Below, one piece after another: positions 10,601 to 22,601 of a DNA stretch of 64,000 bases. The stretch lies in NCBI GenBank assembly GCA_001792895.1, contig MARA01000001.1:1674001-1738000 (forward strand). Direction: 5' to 3'. A model generated the notes under the pieces. It saw only the letters and a program-made list of their open reading frames with translations, searched no databases and was not told the origin of the DNA. Source of the stretch: Lentinus brumalis. Its lineage: Eukaryota > Basidiomycota > Agaricomycetes > Polyporales > Polyporaceae. Positions within the stretch are counted from its first letter, which is position 1, and each line of letters begins with the position of its first letter. The position numbers were made by a program, and so were the translations under genes.

Positions 10601-13600
10601 ACGGCCGCTTGTCGATGTTGTATATCGGCACCGCCAGGACGTACTGTATCTGCGCCGGCAGGAACGGGCGCAAGCAGGGATGCACGATGCTTTCGCACAC
10701 CTTCCCCTCCGGATACTTCTCGAAGAACTCCGCAAGTCGCCGGTACTCCTCCTTGCCCAAAGAGCGCGTCTCCGTCTCAGAGCCGCTGTCCGCGTGGTGG
10801 ATCGTCAGCGACGTCGTGGACTCGGCGCTGATCGTCTCGAGGACGTCCACGTGCGAGACGTCCATGACGATCGCGCCCTCGACGTCGAGGGTCCGCTTGA
10901 CGAGCTTCGCCGCACGGACATAGACCTGTTCCATCGATGTCGACGTGGGCAGGCGCGCCTCGGGCATTTCGTCGTTCGTCTGCTTGTCGACCTCGAGGCA
11001 TTCGCGGGTGAAGGACTCCATCGAGCTCTGGATTCGGTCCCGTATCCGCAGCTGTATCTTGTCTTTCCACAGTTCCATCTCCCGCATTGCTACTTGCTGC
11101 AGATGCTATGAGTAATGTACAGCAGTCCGACGGAAGGGTACGTACCGCGAACTCCTTCAGCGTATGTCGCTGTCGCGGGCTGAACTCGCGTCGTGGCGTG
11201 TCATCCATGATCGCAAGGCTGGATGGATACGGTCTCTCAGCGACCGCCCATCGATGCACCAGCAAAGCTCACTTACGTTCCGATGTTGAAGCCCTCCTGT
11301 GTGCGTAATGGGCACCCGGCATAGAAGCGTATGTGTGGATGTCCCAATACAAGAGGCTGTAAGACCTGCATCAGCCGCAAGCTTCCCCGTGAATACTCGG
11401 AAAAGAAGGCACATTCTTCGCGAATCGCCAGTCATCTTGAGCATCCAGCACGATCATAGGCTCATCGTCCCTGTTAAACATGAGTAACCCCGCTTCTCTG
11501 AGCAGGGGAAAAACTCACGGTTGCAGGATGGCGTGGGCACACAGAGCACTAGTCCTGGGCATATTGTTTGACCCGAACCCAGCTACAAAAAGAAGTAAAC
11601 GCTGTCAACACATTTACGCGCATCACGACGCAGATCAACGGCAACTCACATTCGGCCTTCATGAACTGCTCCGTTCCGTCGACCAAGGTGATCATCACAA
11701 TCCGCGTGTTGAACACCAGCTTCACCAGATGCGCGATCCTGTCAAAGTTCGAGTCCCGCCCCGTGTTCCAGATGTTGAACTTGTACAGCGCGCGCCTCCG
11801 CTCGAGCTCGTTCGGCGGATTCGGCGGCGCGAGGTACCCCAGCTCCTGGTACATCTGCTCCTCCTTCGCCGCCCGCCCGCGAGGGTGTTCACCGAGCTCG
11901 AACTCGACGGGCGCGACATGCGCAGTCGCCGTTCGTACAGCGTCGCCGTCGGCAGAGGAGCACTCGTCTGGCGCGTGAGGCATATCCGGCGCGGCAGTGC
12001 AGGAACTGTCTGAGGATCGGTGTCAAACGGCGGTGCCGATACTTGGCGGGAGACGTCGGATGTGCCCCGCGTTAGTGGAGCACTAGGTATGTTGGGAACG
12101 GGCGGCAGAGGATCGACCGGTGCCGACGACTGAACAAAGTCCTTCACTGGCGACAAGCCCACGCTTCCAAAGTAATCATCGTCAGACTGCTCTGGTGAGG
12201 CCTTCACCGGCGCAGTGGCTGGAGGGACGATTGCTGAGATGATGGGCAGAGAAGGCACGGGATGTGGCTCCGAGTTCGTCTCCGTAGGCAACGGAAGCTG
12301 GCTGTTCGTCCGCGGCGCTTCTTGAGTGGGTGTTATGGAATCACGTTCGCCGTCGGAGTCAGAGGATCCAGGAGTCTCCTCTACATCCTGTGTGCCTTGC
12401 CAGAAGCTGCTTAGCCGCGTCTTCCGAACAGTGTTGGGTGAAAGGAGCGGGACTGAATCAGGAAATAGGTGATCTGGATGGGAGCGTGGTATGGTTGCCG
12501 TGACGCCTCTCATCGGGTCCGTGAGTTCGTGCTCTGGGGACGGCAGCGCTAAGGGAGCGACGGACACACGCGCAGCAGCCAAGCGTATCGCAGCAGCCGT
12601 AGCTGTCGCATCTGCGGGCGGGATCGGTACGTGCGACCTCTCCGGATGTGGGTACAAATTATGGCTTGACGCAGTGCGCATGTCGGCAAAGGAATTCCGC
12701 AAGCGATGCGAGAAGGGCACTAGGTTGAGGGGGAGATTGAGTCCTTGCGTAGGTTTACTGGGTCCGGCCGCCGTCTCGGTGACCGCGACGCCGGCATTTG
12801 GGGTGGACGGTTTGTTCGCGGAGGATTCGAGTGCTGGAGAGCTTCTCGAGGGTGGTGTGTTTGCATGTAGAGGGGGTAGCATGATCCTCGGCGGGAGGTC
12901 CGGGACAGGCGCAGCGGGGGCTGATGGACCGAGAGGTTCGGAAGGGGGAGGACGAGAAGATGGTGCCTCGAGAGGTGTGTCCATCGGTCTCCATGGGGAA
13001 CAGAAGCGAGCTCAGGAGAATCGAAGATCACGTCCGAGTTAACACCACCGACGGAGGTATCGAGGGGGGACGTGCGCGGCAAGCTCGGTGCGTTTAGGTG
13101 TGATCGGGGCGGGAGGGGAGTCTTGAGAGGGTCCCATCGGCCCATGGAGTATGCGTGGACGAAGGTCGCCCAGTCGTAATCAGGCTCTACCATGTTGGAG
13201 TCGCGTGCAGTGGACGCGCCAGACGCGCCAGACGAAGCAGAGGAATCGGAGTCTCCAACCGGGGGCGACGGATCAAATGGAGACGGAAGCACATCTGAAC
13301 GTGTGCAGACGCAAACCGTCAAGGACGCTCAAGACAAATAGCGTAAAGGAGACGCACCAGTACCCGCTAGGCGGGAAGCCTCCGCGCGCAGGCCCGCTAC
13401 GGCGGCGTGTGCTCTGCGGTTCATCTCCTGGAGCGTGTGGTCTTCGTACGAGGCCCGCCGGCCCTCTCTGAACTGGGGCGACCAGGACTTGCTGGTGCCC
13501 GCGGAGTCTTGCATGGAGGACGAGGGCGAGAGCTCGCCCATTGGCGGGGCGGGGGGCAGTAGGGTATGCTTCAGCTTGTCCTGCGCAGACGAGGCGGTGG

Positions 13601-13781
13601 ACGGGCGTCTTGTGGGCCTGGACGGCCTGGGCGGGGTGGCGAGACGGGGGATGGTGGGGACGATGATGTCGGGGCGGCTGGTGGTGGTCAGAGAGTAGGA
13701 GAGGTGGTCGGATTGGATAGATGGGAGCTGGGAGAGGATCTGCGCAGACTGGAGGACGCTGGGCGACGCGCGGTTGTCCAT
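7681..13781 (-). CDS. Hybrid histidine kinase (GAF-HisKA-HATPase_c-REC)
   Basis: A large multi-exon two-component kinase. The start is the ATG at 13779-13781 (MDNRASPSV). The first 500 or so residues are low-complexity and Ser/Pro-rich. Then come a GAF domain ([17 protein letters not shown] onward, about 11850-11200), a helical linker, the HisKA box [10 protein letters not shown] with the phospho-accepting His (near 10255), the N box [12 protein letters not shown] (near 9620), the G1 region VIDTGKGIS split by introns, the G2 box TGTGLGLAI (near 9210), and a C-terminal receiver with VLVVEDN, phospho-Asp in [10 protein letters not shown] and Lys in LVKPV. No transmembrane segment is seen, so it should be cytosolic and signal through an HPt protein. 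Exons of 24 nt (9330-9353) and 22 nt (8187-8208) lie in the kinase and receiver. The intron at 13295-13357 and one at 12967-13031 resolve two N-terminal frame changes; another change near 11868-11880 is unresolved. Confidence 0.85.
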
Positions 13782-13997
13782 AGGCACGCGGGGCTGGGCG
13801 CAGGAGGCAGGGATCAGCGGGCGGGCGGGGGTCGCATATACGTCGAGCACAGAGGAGAGCCCCGTGCAGCGAGAGACGCAGCCTGAGCCTGAGCCTGGAG
13901 GTAGACGTAGAGAGGAGCACCGGCGTCTCCCTGCCCCAGCATCACCGCCCGGCGTCTCCGCCGACGTCATCGCGCTTGCACACTGTATAGATTGTCC

Positions 13998-16900
13998 CTA
14001 GTACGCTACAACATCCCCCAACACCACCATCGCCCACATGTACAGCGGCAGCGTCAGGTTGTCGTTCTGCACGCTGAACGCCTCCAGCAGCCCCGCCAGC
14101 CCAGCGACCACCACAAACCGAGGAACCTGCGAAGCCCGCACATTGCGTCAGTCCAGCCATCGCCCCCACACTCGCACGACGCACCGAAAAATTCTCCACC
14201 GTCCCAAACACCTGCAATAACCACGCGCACACGCACACCGAGCCCACAAACCCCGCGCTGCCCTCGAGCGTCTTCGGGTTCGCCGCAAACCACCGGTGCC
14301 GGCCCAGCCGTTTCCCCACAATCGACGCCTGCAGTCCGCGTAAGTATTCGTTCCTCTCGATCGCAAACGGACGTACCAGCGCGTCTCCTACCCCTAGCAC
14401 CAGCGTTCCTGTAAATTGGAGCAGACGAGAGGGGCTGTCGATACCAGCTGGTCAGTAACAGTTCCGTCAACACGCGTCATGCTTGCTCAAAGAGTCTGGA
14501 TTGGGCTATGCTGTGCCGACAAGCGACCATAACATACACCGCCTGTCCATCGTCGTAGTCAGAGCAGCCTAGAGGAATCGGCGTTTGCGGAGTGAGAATA
14601 TCGGAACGGTTACGGAACCCGAACGGCGGTGTACGCTTCCTAACAAGGAAAGACGGAGAGGCACCAAGCCCCGGGATCGGTGAGTGAGAAACGCAGAATG
14701 ACGTCTGCCTAGGTCTGCCTCAGTTTCTATTCGCATGACGTAGCGCAGTCCGTGTCCGTGTCCACATCTTCGCGTTCACAGCATCCAAACATTCATGCTG
14801 CATCCGAGCTGTTTCAGAGGGAATCCTCTGTCCGGGAAGGAACAAACGTCCAACGTGAACGTCGACAAGATGGATGTACGGTTGCAGTGAAGCCATCCAG
14901 AGGTGGCCAACCCCGGACATGAGACTCCTGCGTGGACGTTCGTTCGACTCGCTTGTACGGATAAGTTAAGTGAAACCGCACCCATCAGGGGTTAGACTGG
15001 TTGCTACTCGTTTTATTTGCGCGGGCGATCGACGGCACGAGAACCGTGTTCGCCAGCACGAAACGCGAGACAACCACAGAACCCCCGCGGAACCACGGCT
15101 CTCGCCCTCCGATCGCCCGTGTCTGCATGCAACAAGCCACTCCCAGCAGGGCGGACTGACAAGTCGCCGACACACAAGTTACAACACAGCGGAAGCGAAA
15201 ACGGAAGGAAGAAGACAGCGCACGAAACAGCAACAACAACAACGCACTACTCACCCTTCGAACCAGACCGAGTTCGCACACCCCGTCAGGAGGTAGAAGT
15301 GGCTCAGGATCGCCGTGCCGCCGTCCTTGGAGTCGAGGAACTCGTTCATGAACAGGTGCACCGCCGCGCCGAACGGGTACAGCGCAAAGTACCGCACGTA
15401 CTCCGTGAACGTGAACAGCGCGAACGCACCGCTGAACGCCAGGTGCGTGAACGCCGCCTGTGAACACGTAACAGCTCGTTAGTTATCGCGTAGTGCAGCA
15501 CGCCAAAAACGGGATTGAGGAAGCAGAAGCAGAGGGGGGAGCATCAATCGCAATGGTGGGAAGCGAGGGGAAAGAAGGGGCATCATGACGCACATCAACC
15601 GCGATCCCCGGCACGAACATAACCACCGCGAGCGCATGGAAGTACTTGCGGCGCGCGTTCACGCTCAGTGTCGGCACATGCTTGTCCGCCGCGTCCAGCA
15701 GATCCGTCGCCACGTTCGACAGGTTCGCCCCGTTCGGCAGGTCAGGCAAGTTGGGCATGTTCGGGAACCTCAGCCCGAGCATGCTCTCTCCGGGGGGCGT
15801 GGGGGTGCACTCGGATCGCTCAGCTCCGCAACGGGGGCGGCTCCAGGGATCTGGCTTCCACCAGCTTGCCCCAACAACCCCGCAGACGTGCTTGTGGGTG
15901 CCTGCGCCAGCGTCGAATAGCCTGCACCAGCTGGCGTCGCCCCATACCGCGGGCTCGCAGGCCCACCCATGACGTCCCCACTCGCGACGCTGAGGTGCAT
16001 GTTCCGCGACTGTTCCACTGCCGCCAGCGCTTCCCCCGCGCAAGCTGCCTCGTCCATCCCGCGACGCTGATGCTGATGAGGAGGCCCCAGTACGCGAGCA
16101 GGGCTGGCCGGGTCCACTTGTTCTTCCCCTCGAGCACCCAGAACACGGCGTACACCCACGGGTCGCGTCCGCCGAGGCACCAGCGGGCCCACAGCCCAAT
16201 CAGGCCCCCCACGATGAGCACGGTCCCGGCGTAGAACGCGAGTGCGAGGAGACGGCGGTGTTTCTGCTTCTCGAGCGGAAAGCGGAGTCGTCTGACCGGC
16301 CGTTGGGCAATGTGGCGTGAGAGGTAGAGCAGCGGCGACAGCAGGAATCCAGTAAGGAGCGAGCCGGGGATGAGGGCGAGCTGGTAAATGAGCAGTGGAG
16401 TGGGCAGCCGGAACGTCTTGATATACGGAGTGGTGACCGGCCACAACTGGAACCGTAGACGTGTGAGAAGAGGAGACTACGACATTTGCAAATATGCGGA
16501 GAGTGAGCGGACGCGCACCTTCGCGGAGGTCAGGTTCAGCAACTCCATGAACAGAACGGTAGCCCCGAAGGCGACAAGACCGAGTTCTCCGAAGGTGAAT
16601 CCACGGTGGGCGAGCCGTGCGCAGACGTAGAGCGAGAACTGGAAGAAGGTCGCGCTTGCTACCACTTCGAGATAGGACATGCCTATCGGGACCGGTACCA
16701 CGGGTTAGGGACGTCATCACGATTGTGGAAGGGTCACGTACTCTGCCAGATGCCCAACTTCATCTCTTTCAGTGCGATACGGACACATAGAATCCAGAGG
16801 GTGACGCTTATGGTGAATAGGATGTACAGATAGATCCTGCGGCCTTCCTTCCTGGGTACGGAGCTGATTTCGCCTTCGGGGACAACCAGTTTCCTGCGGT

Positions 16901-17265
16901 GGCGTGCTTCGGTGACCGCAGATGCAGAGGCGTGCACAATTAGAATGGTTGCGCAGAAGGTGGCTTGGCTGACAAGGTATCGTCTGGAGAGGAGAAGGGC
17001 TTCCAACGGAGTCTTAGGGTTTGGCGAGTTTGGAAGAGTCATCGGAGGCTCGACACGCCAGCCCGCCGGTATAGGATTCCCCGGAGGATCGGTCGAGGAC
17101 ATAGCGAGAGAGATATACAACAGCGCGGCAGAGATGAGAGCGCTGCCAACAAGTCCTGTGAGGATGCCATCATCCTGAGCATTTCTAGCCACATGTAAGT
17201 ATTCAGCGCACGGAACTGCAGGGATGTTGGGGACATATTCACCTATAGTTTTTAGGAACCGTCAT
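13998..17265 (-). CDS. SEC59: Dolichol kinase
   Basis: CTP-dependent dolichol kinase makes dolichyl phosphate, the lipid carrier for N-glycosylation, O-mannosylation and GPI anchors, in the ER membrane. The protein is strongly hydrophobic with many membrane helices across all exons. Family landmarks are VNARRKYFHALAVVMFVPGI, the cytosolic GKRLGRHRW...NPKTLEGSAGF motif of the CTP-binding region, and the C-terminal EAFSVQNDNLTLPLYMWAMV. The start is the ATG at 17263-17265: a 23-nt first exon (17265-17243), then a 58-nt intron (17185-17242), then the exon beginning NAQDDGILTG. The stop is TAG at 13998-14000. Its 3' end lies only about 216 bases before the start of the histidine kinase on the same strand. 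Confidence 0.85.
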
Positions 17266-17715
17266 CCATATGTAGGCTGTGTCACGACTTCTAGGAGTTA
17301 CATTGTCGAGCGAGTGTACAGCGGGCGGGCGTCGCCCTTCGCGCCCATCCACCGTTCGTGAGAGTGGAGGTGGTGTCGGTGATCCATCAGGTAGGCTGGG
17401 AGATATTCGTGTCCAAGAGACTCTTGTCGATATACAGTATATTACGGAGGCGATGACTAGTAATGCAAGCTCTGTAGAGGTGCGTGTCAGTCGCTGGTCA
17501 CAGAAGCAGCTTCCCACCTCTATCAGCCACGGTCCTCGACGATGTCTCAGGCGGTATAAGCGTGACCTGGACTTTGGAGTCTTCCTGGCGGCGAGACTCA
17601 ATAGGCCTGCCGTTCGGCGCGTGTACAGGAAGGACCCAGCTCATTCCACAGCAGACGCCCGCATCAGGTCATGCGCAATCCCCAGACGAGCGTAGAGCCA
17701 AAAAATGGAAGACGT

Positions 17716-18285
17716 CTACGTCTTCGATGGAGGAGGTCCCTTACCTATTGATATCCACGTGTCCGGATCGAATGGAGATTTCGCGTACGCCTGGATTTTG
17801 ACGGCAGAGTAACCGACGGAACATAGTAGTAGGATGTTTTCCAGTGCCTGTCGCGTGTCGAACGAGACTTTGCACCGTGTGCCCGGTATACGCACATGTA
17901 TGCATACGGTGCTGGGGAAGAGTGAGCGGATGGCCACCACGGGGTTGTTGCGGTTCCGCGAGAACAGCGACGGGGAGGCCGGACGGTTCGTACCATTGAC
18001 GGCGCTGTCAGATGGTGGCTTGACCGCAGGAGAGCGGGAACGGGTGAAAGTGCGTCGCTCGTACAGCCTCGAGGGGCTGCTCCGTCTGGAGTTGCTCGAA
18101 AGAGATTGACCACTTCCTTGTCTAGTGATGAAGGTTCCCGTCCCGGTGCCCTTAGTGTCGTTAGGCTGGGATTGCCCTATCCGTCGCTGGGTAGGTCGCC
18201 GCCCACGAGGATCCTGGCGTGCGGCATCTGTCAGGTCGTCTTCGCTCGTGAGATCCTCCGAGTCCGAGCTGTCCGTCCCAAACAT
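17716..18285 (-). CDS. Hypothetical Ser/Arg-rich protein
   Basis: I do not recognise this gene. From the ATG at 18283-18285 the frame gives about 189 aa: an acidic opening (TDSSDSEDLTSEDD), a basic Ser/Arg-rich middle (SRLYERRTFTRSRSPAVKP), and a more ordered C-terminus (VCIHVRIPGTRCKVSFD ... NILLLCSVGYSAVKIQAYA) that looks like a small folded domain. The same frame stays open upstream to about 18760 and into the promoter of the divergent glycosylase gene, but has no ATG there, so an upstream exon joined by an intron is possible. Near the 3' end a GTAAGG donor at about 17750 could splice to further exons, so the C-terminus is also uncertain. Confidence 0.4.
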   Translation of the reverse strand: MFGTDSSDSEDLTSEDDLTDAARQDPRGRRPTQRRIGQSQPNDTKGTGTGTFITRQGSGQSLSSNSRRSSPSRLYERRTFTRSRSPAVKPPSDSAVNGTNRPASPSLFSRNRNNPVVAIRSLFPSTVCIHVRIPGTRCKVSFDTRQALENILLLCSVGYSAVKIQAYAKSPFDPDTWISIGKGPPPSKT

Positions 18286-18796
18286 TGAATACAAGCCTCG
18301 TCCATGTCGCGTTGTGTACAAAAGGGGTACATACCTTGACGACCCTGCCTGGTAGCTAGTACTCCATCCCCGCGGCTGCGACGGCTGTCCCGAGGGCGGG
18401 CGGACTGCCGAAGCATGCGACTGTCTGCGAGCCGGCTGCGCGCGGGCCTTTTTGAACGGCCTGCGAGCGGGCGGTGAAGGGGACGACGGTGACCGAGGCA
18501 GCTTGAACGACGCGCTGGACCACCTGGCGTGGTGGCGGAAGGTGGTAGAGTGAGGTGGAAGTTGGTGGACGCCCGCGTACTTGTTCGCCGTCCGACGCCC
18601 ACTCGACCTCCGAGCGGGGCGGGATTGCCACGTGACCGTCACATATTGGCCGATCGCTGGCTCGGCCGCGTACGGCCGCGTCGATCGCACGCCACTTTCG
18701 CGTTGAGCTCGAGACGCGTCTTGCCTTTGAACCTCGCTGTCCTCACATTGACGTGTCTTTCGCGACGAGCTCTCTATCTTGGTTACTTATACCACA

Positions 18797-20395
18797 ATGT
18801 CTATCCCGCCGCGCGTCGTCTATCTTGAGGACCTCGAAAAGCCTGCTGCGGCAGCCACGAAGGAGAACATCACCGTGACGGAAGCATCTACAGCTGATGG
18901 GGAGGCTGTGAAGGCCGAGATGAAGTCTACCTCAAGTACACCCACTAACAAGGCGGCGGCGAAGAAGACGGCCACCGGTGCTACCAAGAGACAGAGGTCG
19001 CTCATGGACATGATGCCTTCCTCTTCTTCCGCCTCCAGCTCAAAGGTGGCGAAGACTGAGCTGCCCACTCTCAACTCGATCCCGTTCTCGATGTCAGATT
19101 ATAGGAACAGCATGACTGAGGAGCAGAAGAAATTGCTGGAACTGGAGTGCGAGACCATGGGCAAGAGCTGGTAAGCCTCCAACCGTCACCCGTTGACGCA
19201 TCGCTGACGGGCAGCAGGCTGAAGGTGTTGAAAGACGAGATCAAGAAACCATATTTCATCAATCTCAAGAGGTTCCTTTACGAGACGGGTGTGAGGGGTC
19301 CAGACAGTGTGCCCATGAAGCCCGAAATCTATCCTACGCGTGAGGCTCTCGTGTACAAACTTGCACGAGATAATTCCTGATACTTGCCTCACAGCGAAGA
19401 ACATCTATACGTGGTCTAACCTCACCCCTCTTGGGCGCGTCAAGGTCGTCATTATTGGGCAAGACCCTTACCACAATCCGGGGCAGGCTCATGGTGAGTG
19501 CTTAGCCGTGCTTGCTGCCACGATTACTAACTTTGGAGCAAGGCCTGTGCTTCTCGGTACCTCCCGGCATCCAGATTCCTCCTTCCCTTCGGAATGTGCG
19601 TAACCACCGTTCAGAGGCATATTGTCGTCAGCTTATCCCGTCCGATCGTCCGATAGATTTATGCCGAGATAAAAGCAGAGTATCCTGGTTTCGAACCACC
19701 ACAGCATGGGTACGTCGTGCCTCGCTCACGGCGTCACACGTAATAATGCAGCTACCGTTCGGCTATCCCATACAGCAACTTGACGGCGTGGGCGGAGAAT
19801 GGCGTCTTGCTGCTCAACTCTGTCCTCACCGTCGAGAAGAAGAAAGCAGGCTCCCATCAGAAGAAGGGTTGGGAGAGCTTCACCGCTCAAGTCATCGATG
19901 TCGTCGACCGCTACGGCGGTGCCAACTTGGGGAAGAGCGGAGGGTTCTCAGCAGGTCGTGGGCGAGGCATCGTATTTCTAGCCTGGGGTGCCTGGGCGGC
20001 ACAATGCGTCGCGAAGCTCGACAAGGTCAGTGCGCTCACCCCGCAAGCGTGATACCAACACAAGCTCATTCAACTGATCTCGGGCATGCCACTTACCACA
20101 TTGCAGAAAAAGCATCTCATCCTGACCAGCGCTGTGAGTGCTCCGGTCGGCTCATGCTGAAACATCTGACTGATACATGCATGCATTGACGCAATGCTCC
20201 CTGAACGATACGGCTGCGAACTCATACGCGCGCGCGGTTGAACAAAATCACTGTGTGGTCGGCGGCAATCTACAGCACCCGTCACCGCTCAGCGCGTACA
20301 AAGGGTTCATGGGGAACGGCCACTTCAAAAAGGCCAACGAGTGGCTGGAGGGGAAGTATGGTCCGGATGGCTGTGTCGACTGGACCAAGCTCTGA
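18797..20395 (+). CDS. UNG1: Uracil-DNA glycosylase
   Basis: Removes uracil from DNA as the first step of base excision repair, in the nucleus and mitochondria. Start ATG 18797-18799. The N-terminal about 100 residues are Ala/Lys/Ser-rich and disordered (a likely PCNA or targeting region, by analogy). The catalytic domain shows the water-activating motif [13 protein letters not shown] (around 19455-19495), the [10 protein letters not shown] stretch and the minor-groove loop [11 protein letters not shown] (around 20277). Several short introns split the domain; the intron before HPSPLS is about 140 nt, long for this window. A Gly/Ser-rich insert ([15 protein letters not shown]) sits before VFLAWGAWA. 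The stop is TGA 20393-20395. Confidence 0.92.
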
Positions 20396-22601
20396 CAGCA
20401 GTGCCCGAGCTTACGCTTGATTGTCGAGACTCGACTGCTCACCGAGCCTCATCATTTCTTGAGGTGAGTAGTCTCTATATCTGCGCGCCAGGGTGCGCGC
20501 AAGTCACTTGCAAGAGATTTCGTACCGACCTCATGACCAGCCTTACTGACCACCCTCCCCTCTGCATAGTCCCACTACCTCCGAGGGTACCGGAGGGTGT
20601 CTCGGTTCCTGTGCGCAGCATATCTTCTGATCGACTTCAGCATGTTCTGGACGACCTTACTTCCACCCCGTCAGCAAAACGATCGACCGCGGCTCTGCGC
20701 GGACGCGTTCTCGTGCTGACACGGCGTCCCGCGCATTCGCCGCCCTTCCGCGCCTTGGATGATGTACATACCCCTGCAACCCGAGTTGCGCGTCCGTTTG
20801 GCTTCTCGCCGCACATTGTACGAGTGTACATACCACGTGGTCCTGCGAATGGATAGGCTTCATTCCGAAGCCGCAGTATGTTCGACATTCTCCCCATCGA
20901 TCAGCCCCGCCGGCGCATCGCAGGTACTGTGCAGCAATGTGCCGGCGTTGATCCTCACGGGGCGATCAAGTTCCGAGTGGCCAAACACACGCGTCATGCC
21001 ATCGAGAGAACACCGACCATGGCCGTTTCAGTCGACCTGCCCAGCTGCCCAGTACGCGCTGTTGAATGCAAGTATTCCCCCCAAGTTTGCACACGCCGTC
21101 GTCGTCTCTCCGCCGGCCGCGTTGTCATCAGTCTCCCACCGCACGTCTTCCTCTCTTAGCTCCAGTATGGCATCCGTCATACGCAGACACAACCGAGACA
21201 ACTCTCGGGATGCTCCCTGATGCTCCCCATGCCACTCGCGTACTTACTTCAGCATCAGCCCCGTGGGTGAAGTCGGTTCGCACCGCTCACGTCATGCTGG
21301 CAAGTGTGCGGACGTACGTGTCCGCCATCTTGTCAATACGTGTCACAGTCCACAGTGACATATTGCTCTGATACACCCTAAGTGCACGTGTAAGACACTT
21401 ACCCCAGAGGCATGGTTTTCTGTTCCGGTTGCACGAAGGGGCGAAGCACGCAGAATGATCAGGCCTCAGGCCCAAGGTGCGGTGAGATCTGGGTGACTTC
21501 TTCTACACATCTGTTCCGTGGACCACGAACATGACATGGAGCTTGTTCTTGAATCTTGAGTCCTGCCGCACGCTTCTCGCGTACACATATGACGCGGCCT
21601 GCAGCGTGCCTGAGCCTCGAAGTCCTTGGAGCTTGAGCTTGGATCCCGAGGCACATCTGAGACATGCTGTACTTCCCGCACGCCGACTATCAAGATTTGT
21701 GCTTAACCCCAGGAAGCCACGCGTGAACGCTGTGCGAACCGCGTCGGGCATGTCCCGATCTCCGAATCGTGGGTCGCGTATTCGGAAGGCGGAAACATAA
21801 AGCATTAGCTGGCATGATGTTTCCTGATTGCGGACGCGTGGCACGACACCAACACGACACCCTGGCATGCATGCGACCTAGTGCGACCTCGGGCATGGTC
21901 CCGCCACCCGAGCTCCTTGAGGAGCTCGCACAGTCGCTTAAATCCGCGCTCACCGGACATGGACGGCTTGCGCGTGCCTGTGCCCCGCTCACTGCGTCCA
22001 ATGGCCAGAGGTCCGATCGGGCGGTGGACACTGCGTAATACTGCTCCTCGCGAGAAAAAGTAAAGGCTATCGGCGTCGCGGATCGTCCTGGACACGCCAC
22101 CAATGTTCCGCAAGGAGAAATGCGGGCTCTTGAGTCAGAAGTGAGAAAGGCCGCAAAGCGCGGTTTAAGGTGTAGAATACAGCGGGGCTCCCATATTATA
22201 CCAGAGGATGCAATAGCCATGTGCGCGCACCACGTCCTGATCTGGGGCGTGGCGGTAATAGCCTGAGAGTAAGTAGAGTCGGAAGATAATAAGCGTAGGA
22301 GTAAATGCAGCAGAGATAACCGTACAGCGACTTGGACATGCAGCGAGATCGGAGCGGGTGCGAGGGGCAGTGAGGGGTGGGAATGGGGCGAAAAAGACGG
22401 ATAGGCGAGAGGCAGGCGGTGATGGCGGTGGGATGCGGGCTGAGGCTAGGCTAGAATAGCGATACATAGGATACAGACGAAGCTCCAGGTGATCCCGAAA
22501 GTGAGAGATATCTACGACGTGCATGGGAAAGGCAAGAGGGGGGCGCGCCTCGAGGAGCGACCAGACGCGGTCACAGCGTCCAGGGACGCCGGGCAGAGCG
22601 G
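20396..22601. other. Long intergenic region with coding-like fragments
   Basis: About 2.2 kb between two convergent genes. Most long frames overlap on both strands and match no family I know. One short minus-strand stretch (21028-21219) reads like a real exon and is listed separately. No terminal repeats or transposase motifs were seen. Confidence 0.4.
21028..21219 (-). CDS. Possible unassigned exon or gene remnant
   Basis: The minus frame reads RLCLRMTDAILELREEDVRW and continues with AGGETTTACANLGGILAFNS to a stop at 21028-21030, or to a GT donor in GGGCAG|GTCGAC. Amino-acid make-up is protein-like, with a helical Leu/Glu segment. Neighbouring minus frames, 20640-20897 (starting MGRMSNILRLRNEAYPF) and 21503-21700 (LKLQGLRGSGTLQAASYVYA), could be further exons, but I could not join them with convincing splice sites. 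No family is recognised. It may be a decayed gene or chance. Confidence 0.22.
   Translation of the reverse strand, partial: QGASRELSRLCLRMTDAILELREEDVRWETDDNAAGGETTTACANLGGILAFNSAYWAAGQVD

Noticed and set aside
12967..13031. Apparent frameshift in the kinase N-terminus
   Set aside because: A normal 65-nt GT-AG intron (GTGATC ... CTCGAG) joins VNSD to APSSRPP in frame.
13782..13970. Longer N-terminus of the histidine kinase from 13970
   Set aside because: It would leave only 27 bases to the dolichol kinase stop; the ATG at 13779-13781 is a more likely start.
18286..18690. Upstream extension of the Ser/Arg-rich hypothetical protein
   Set aside because: The frame has no ATG here (it opens on GTG) and runs into the glycosylase promoter, so it was not included in the span.
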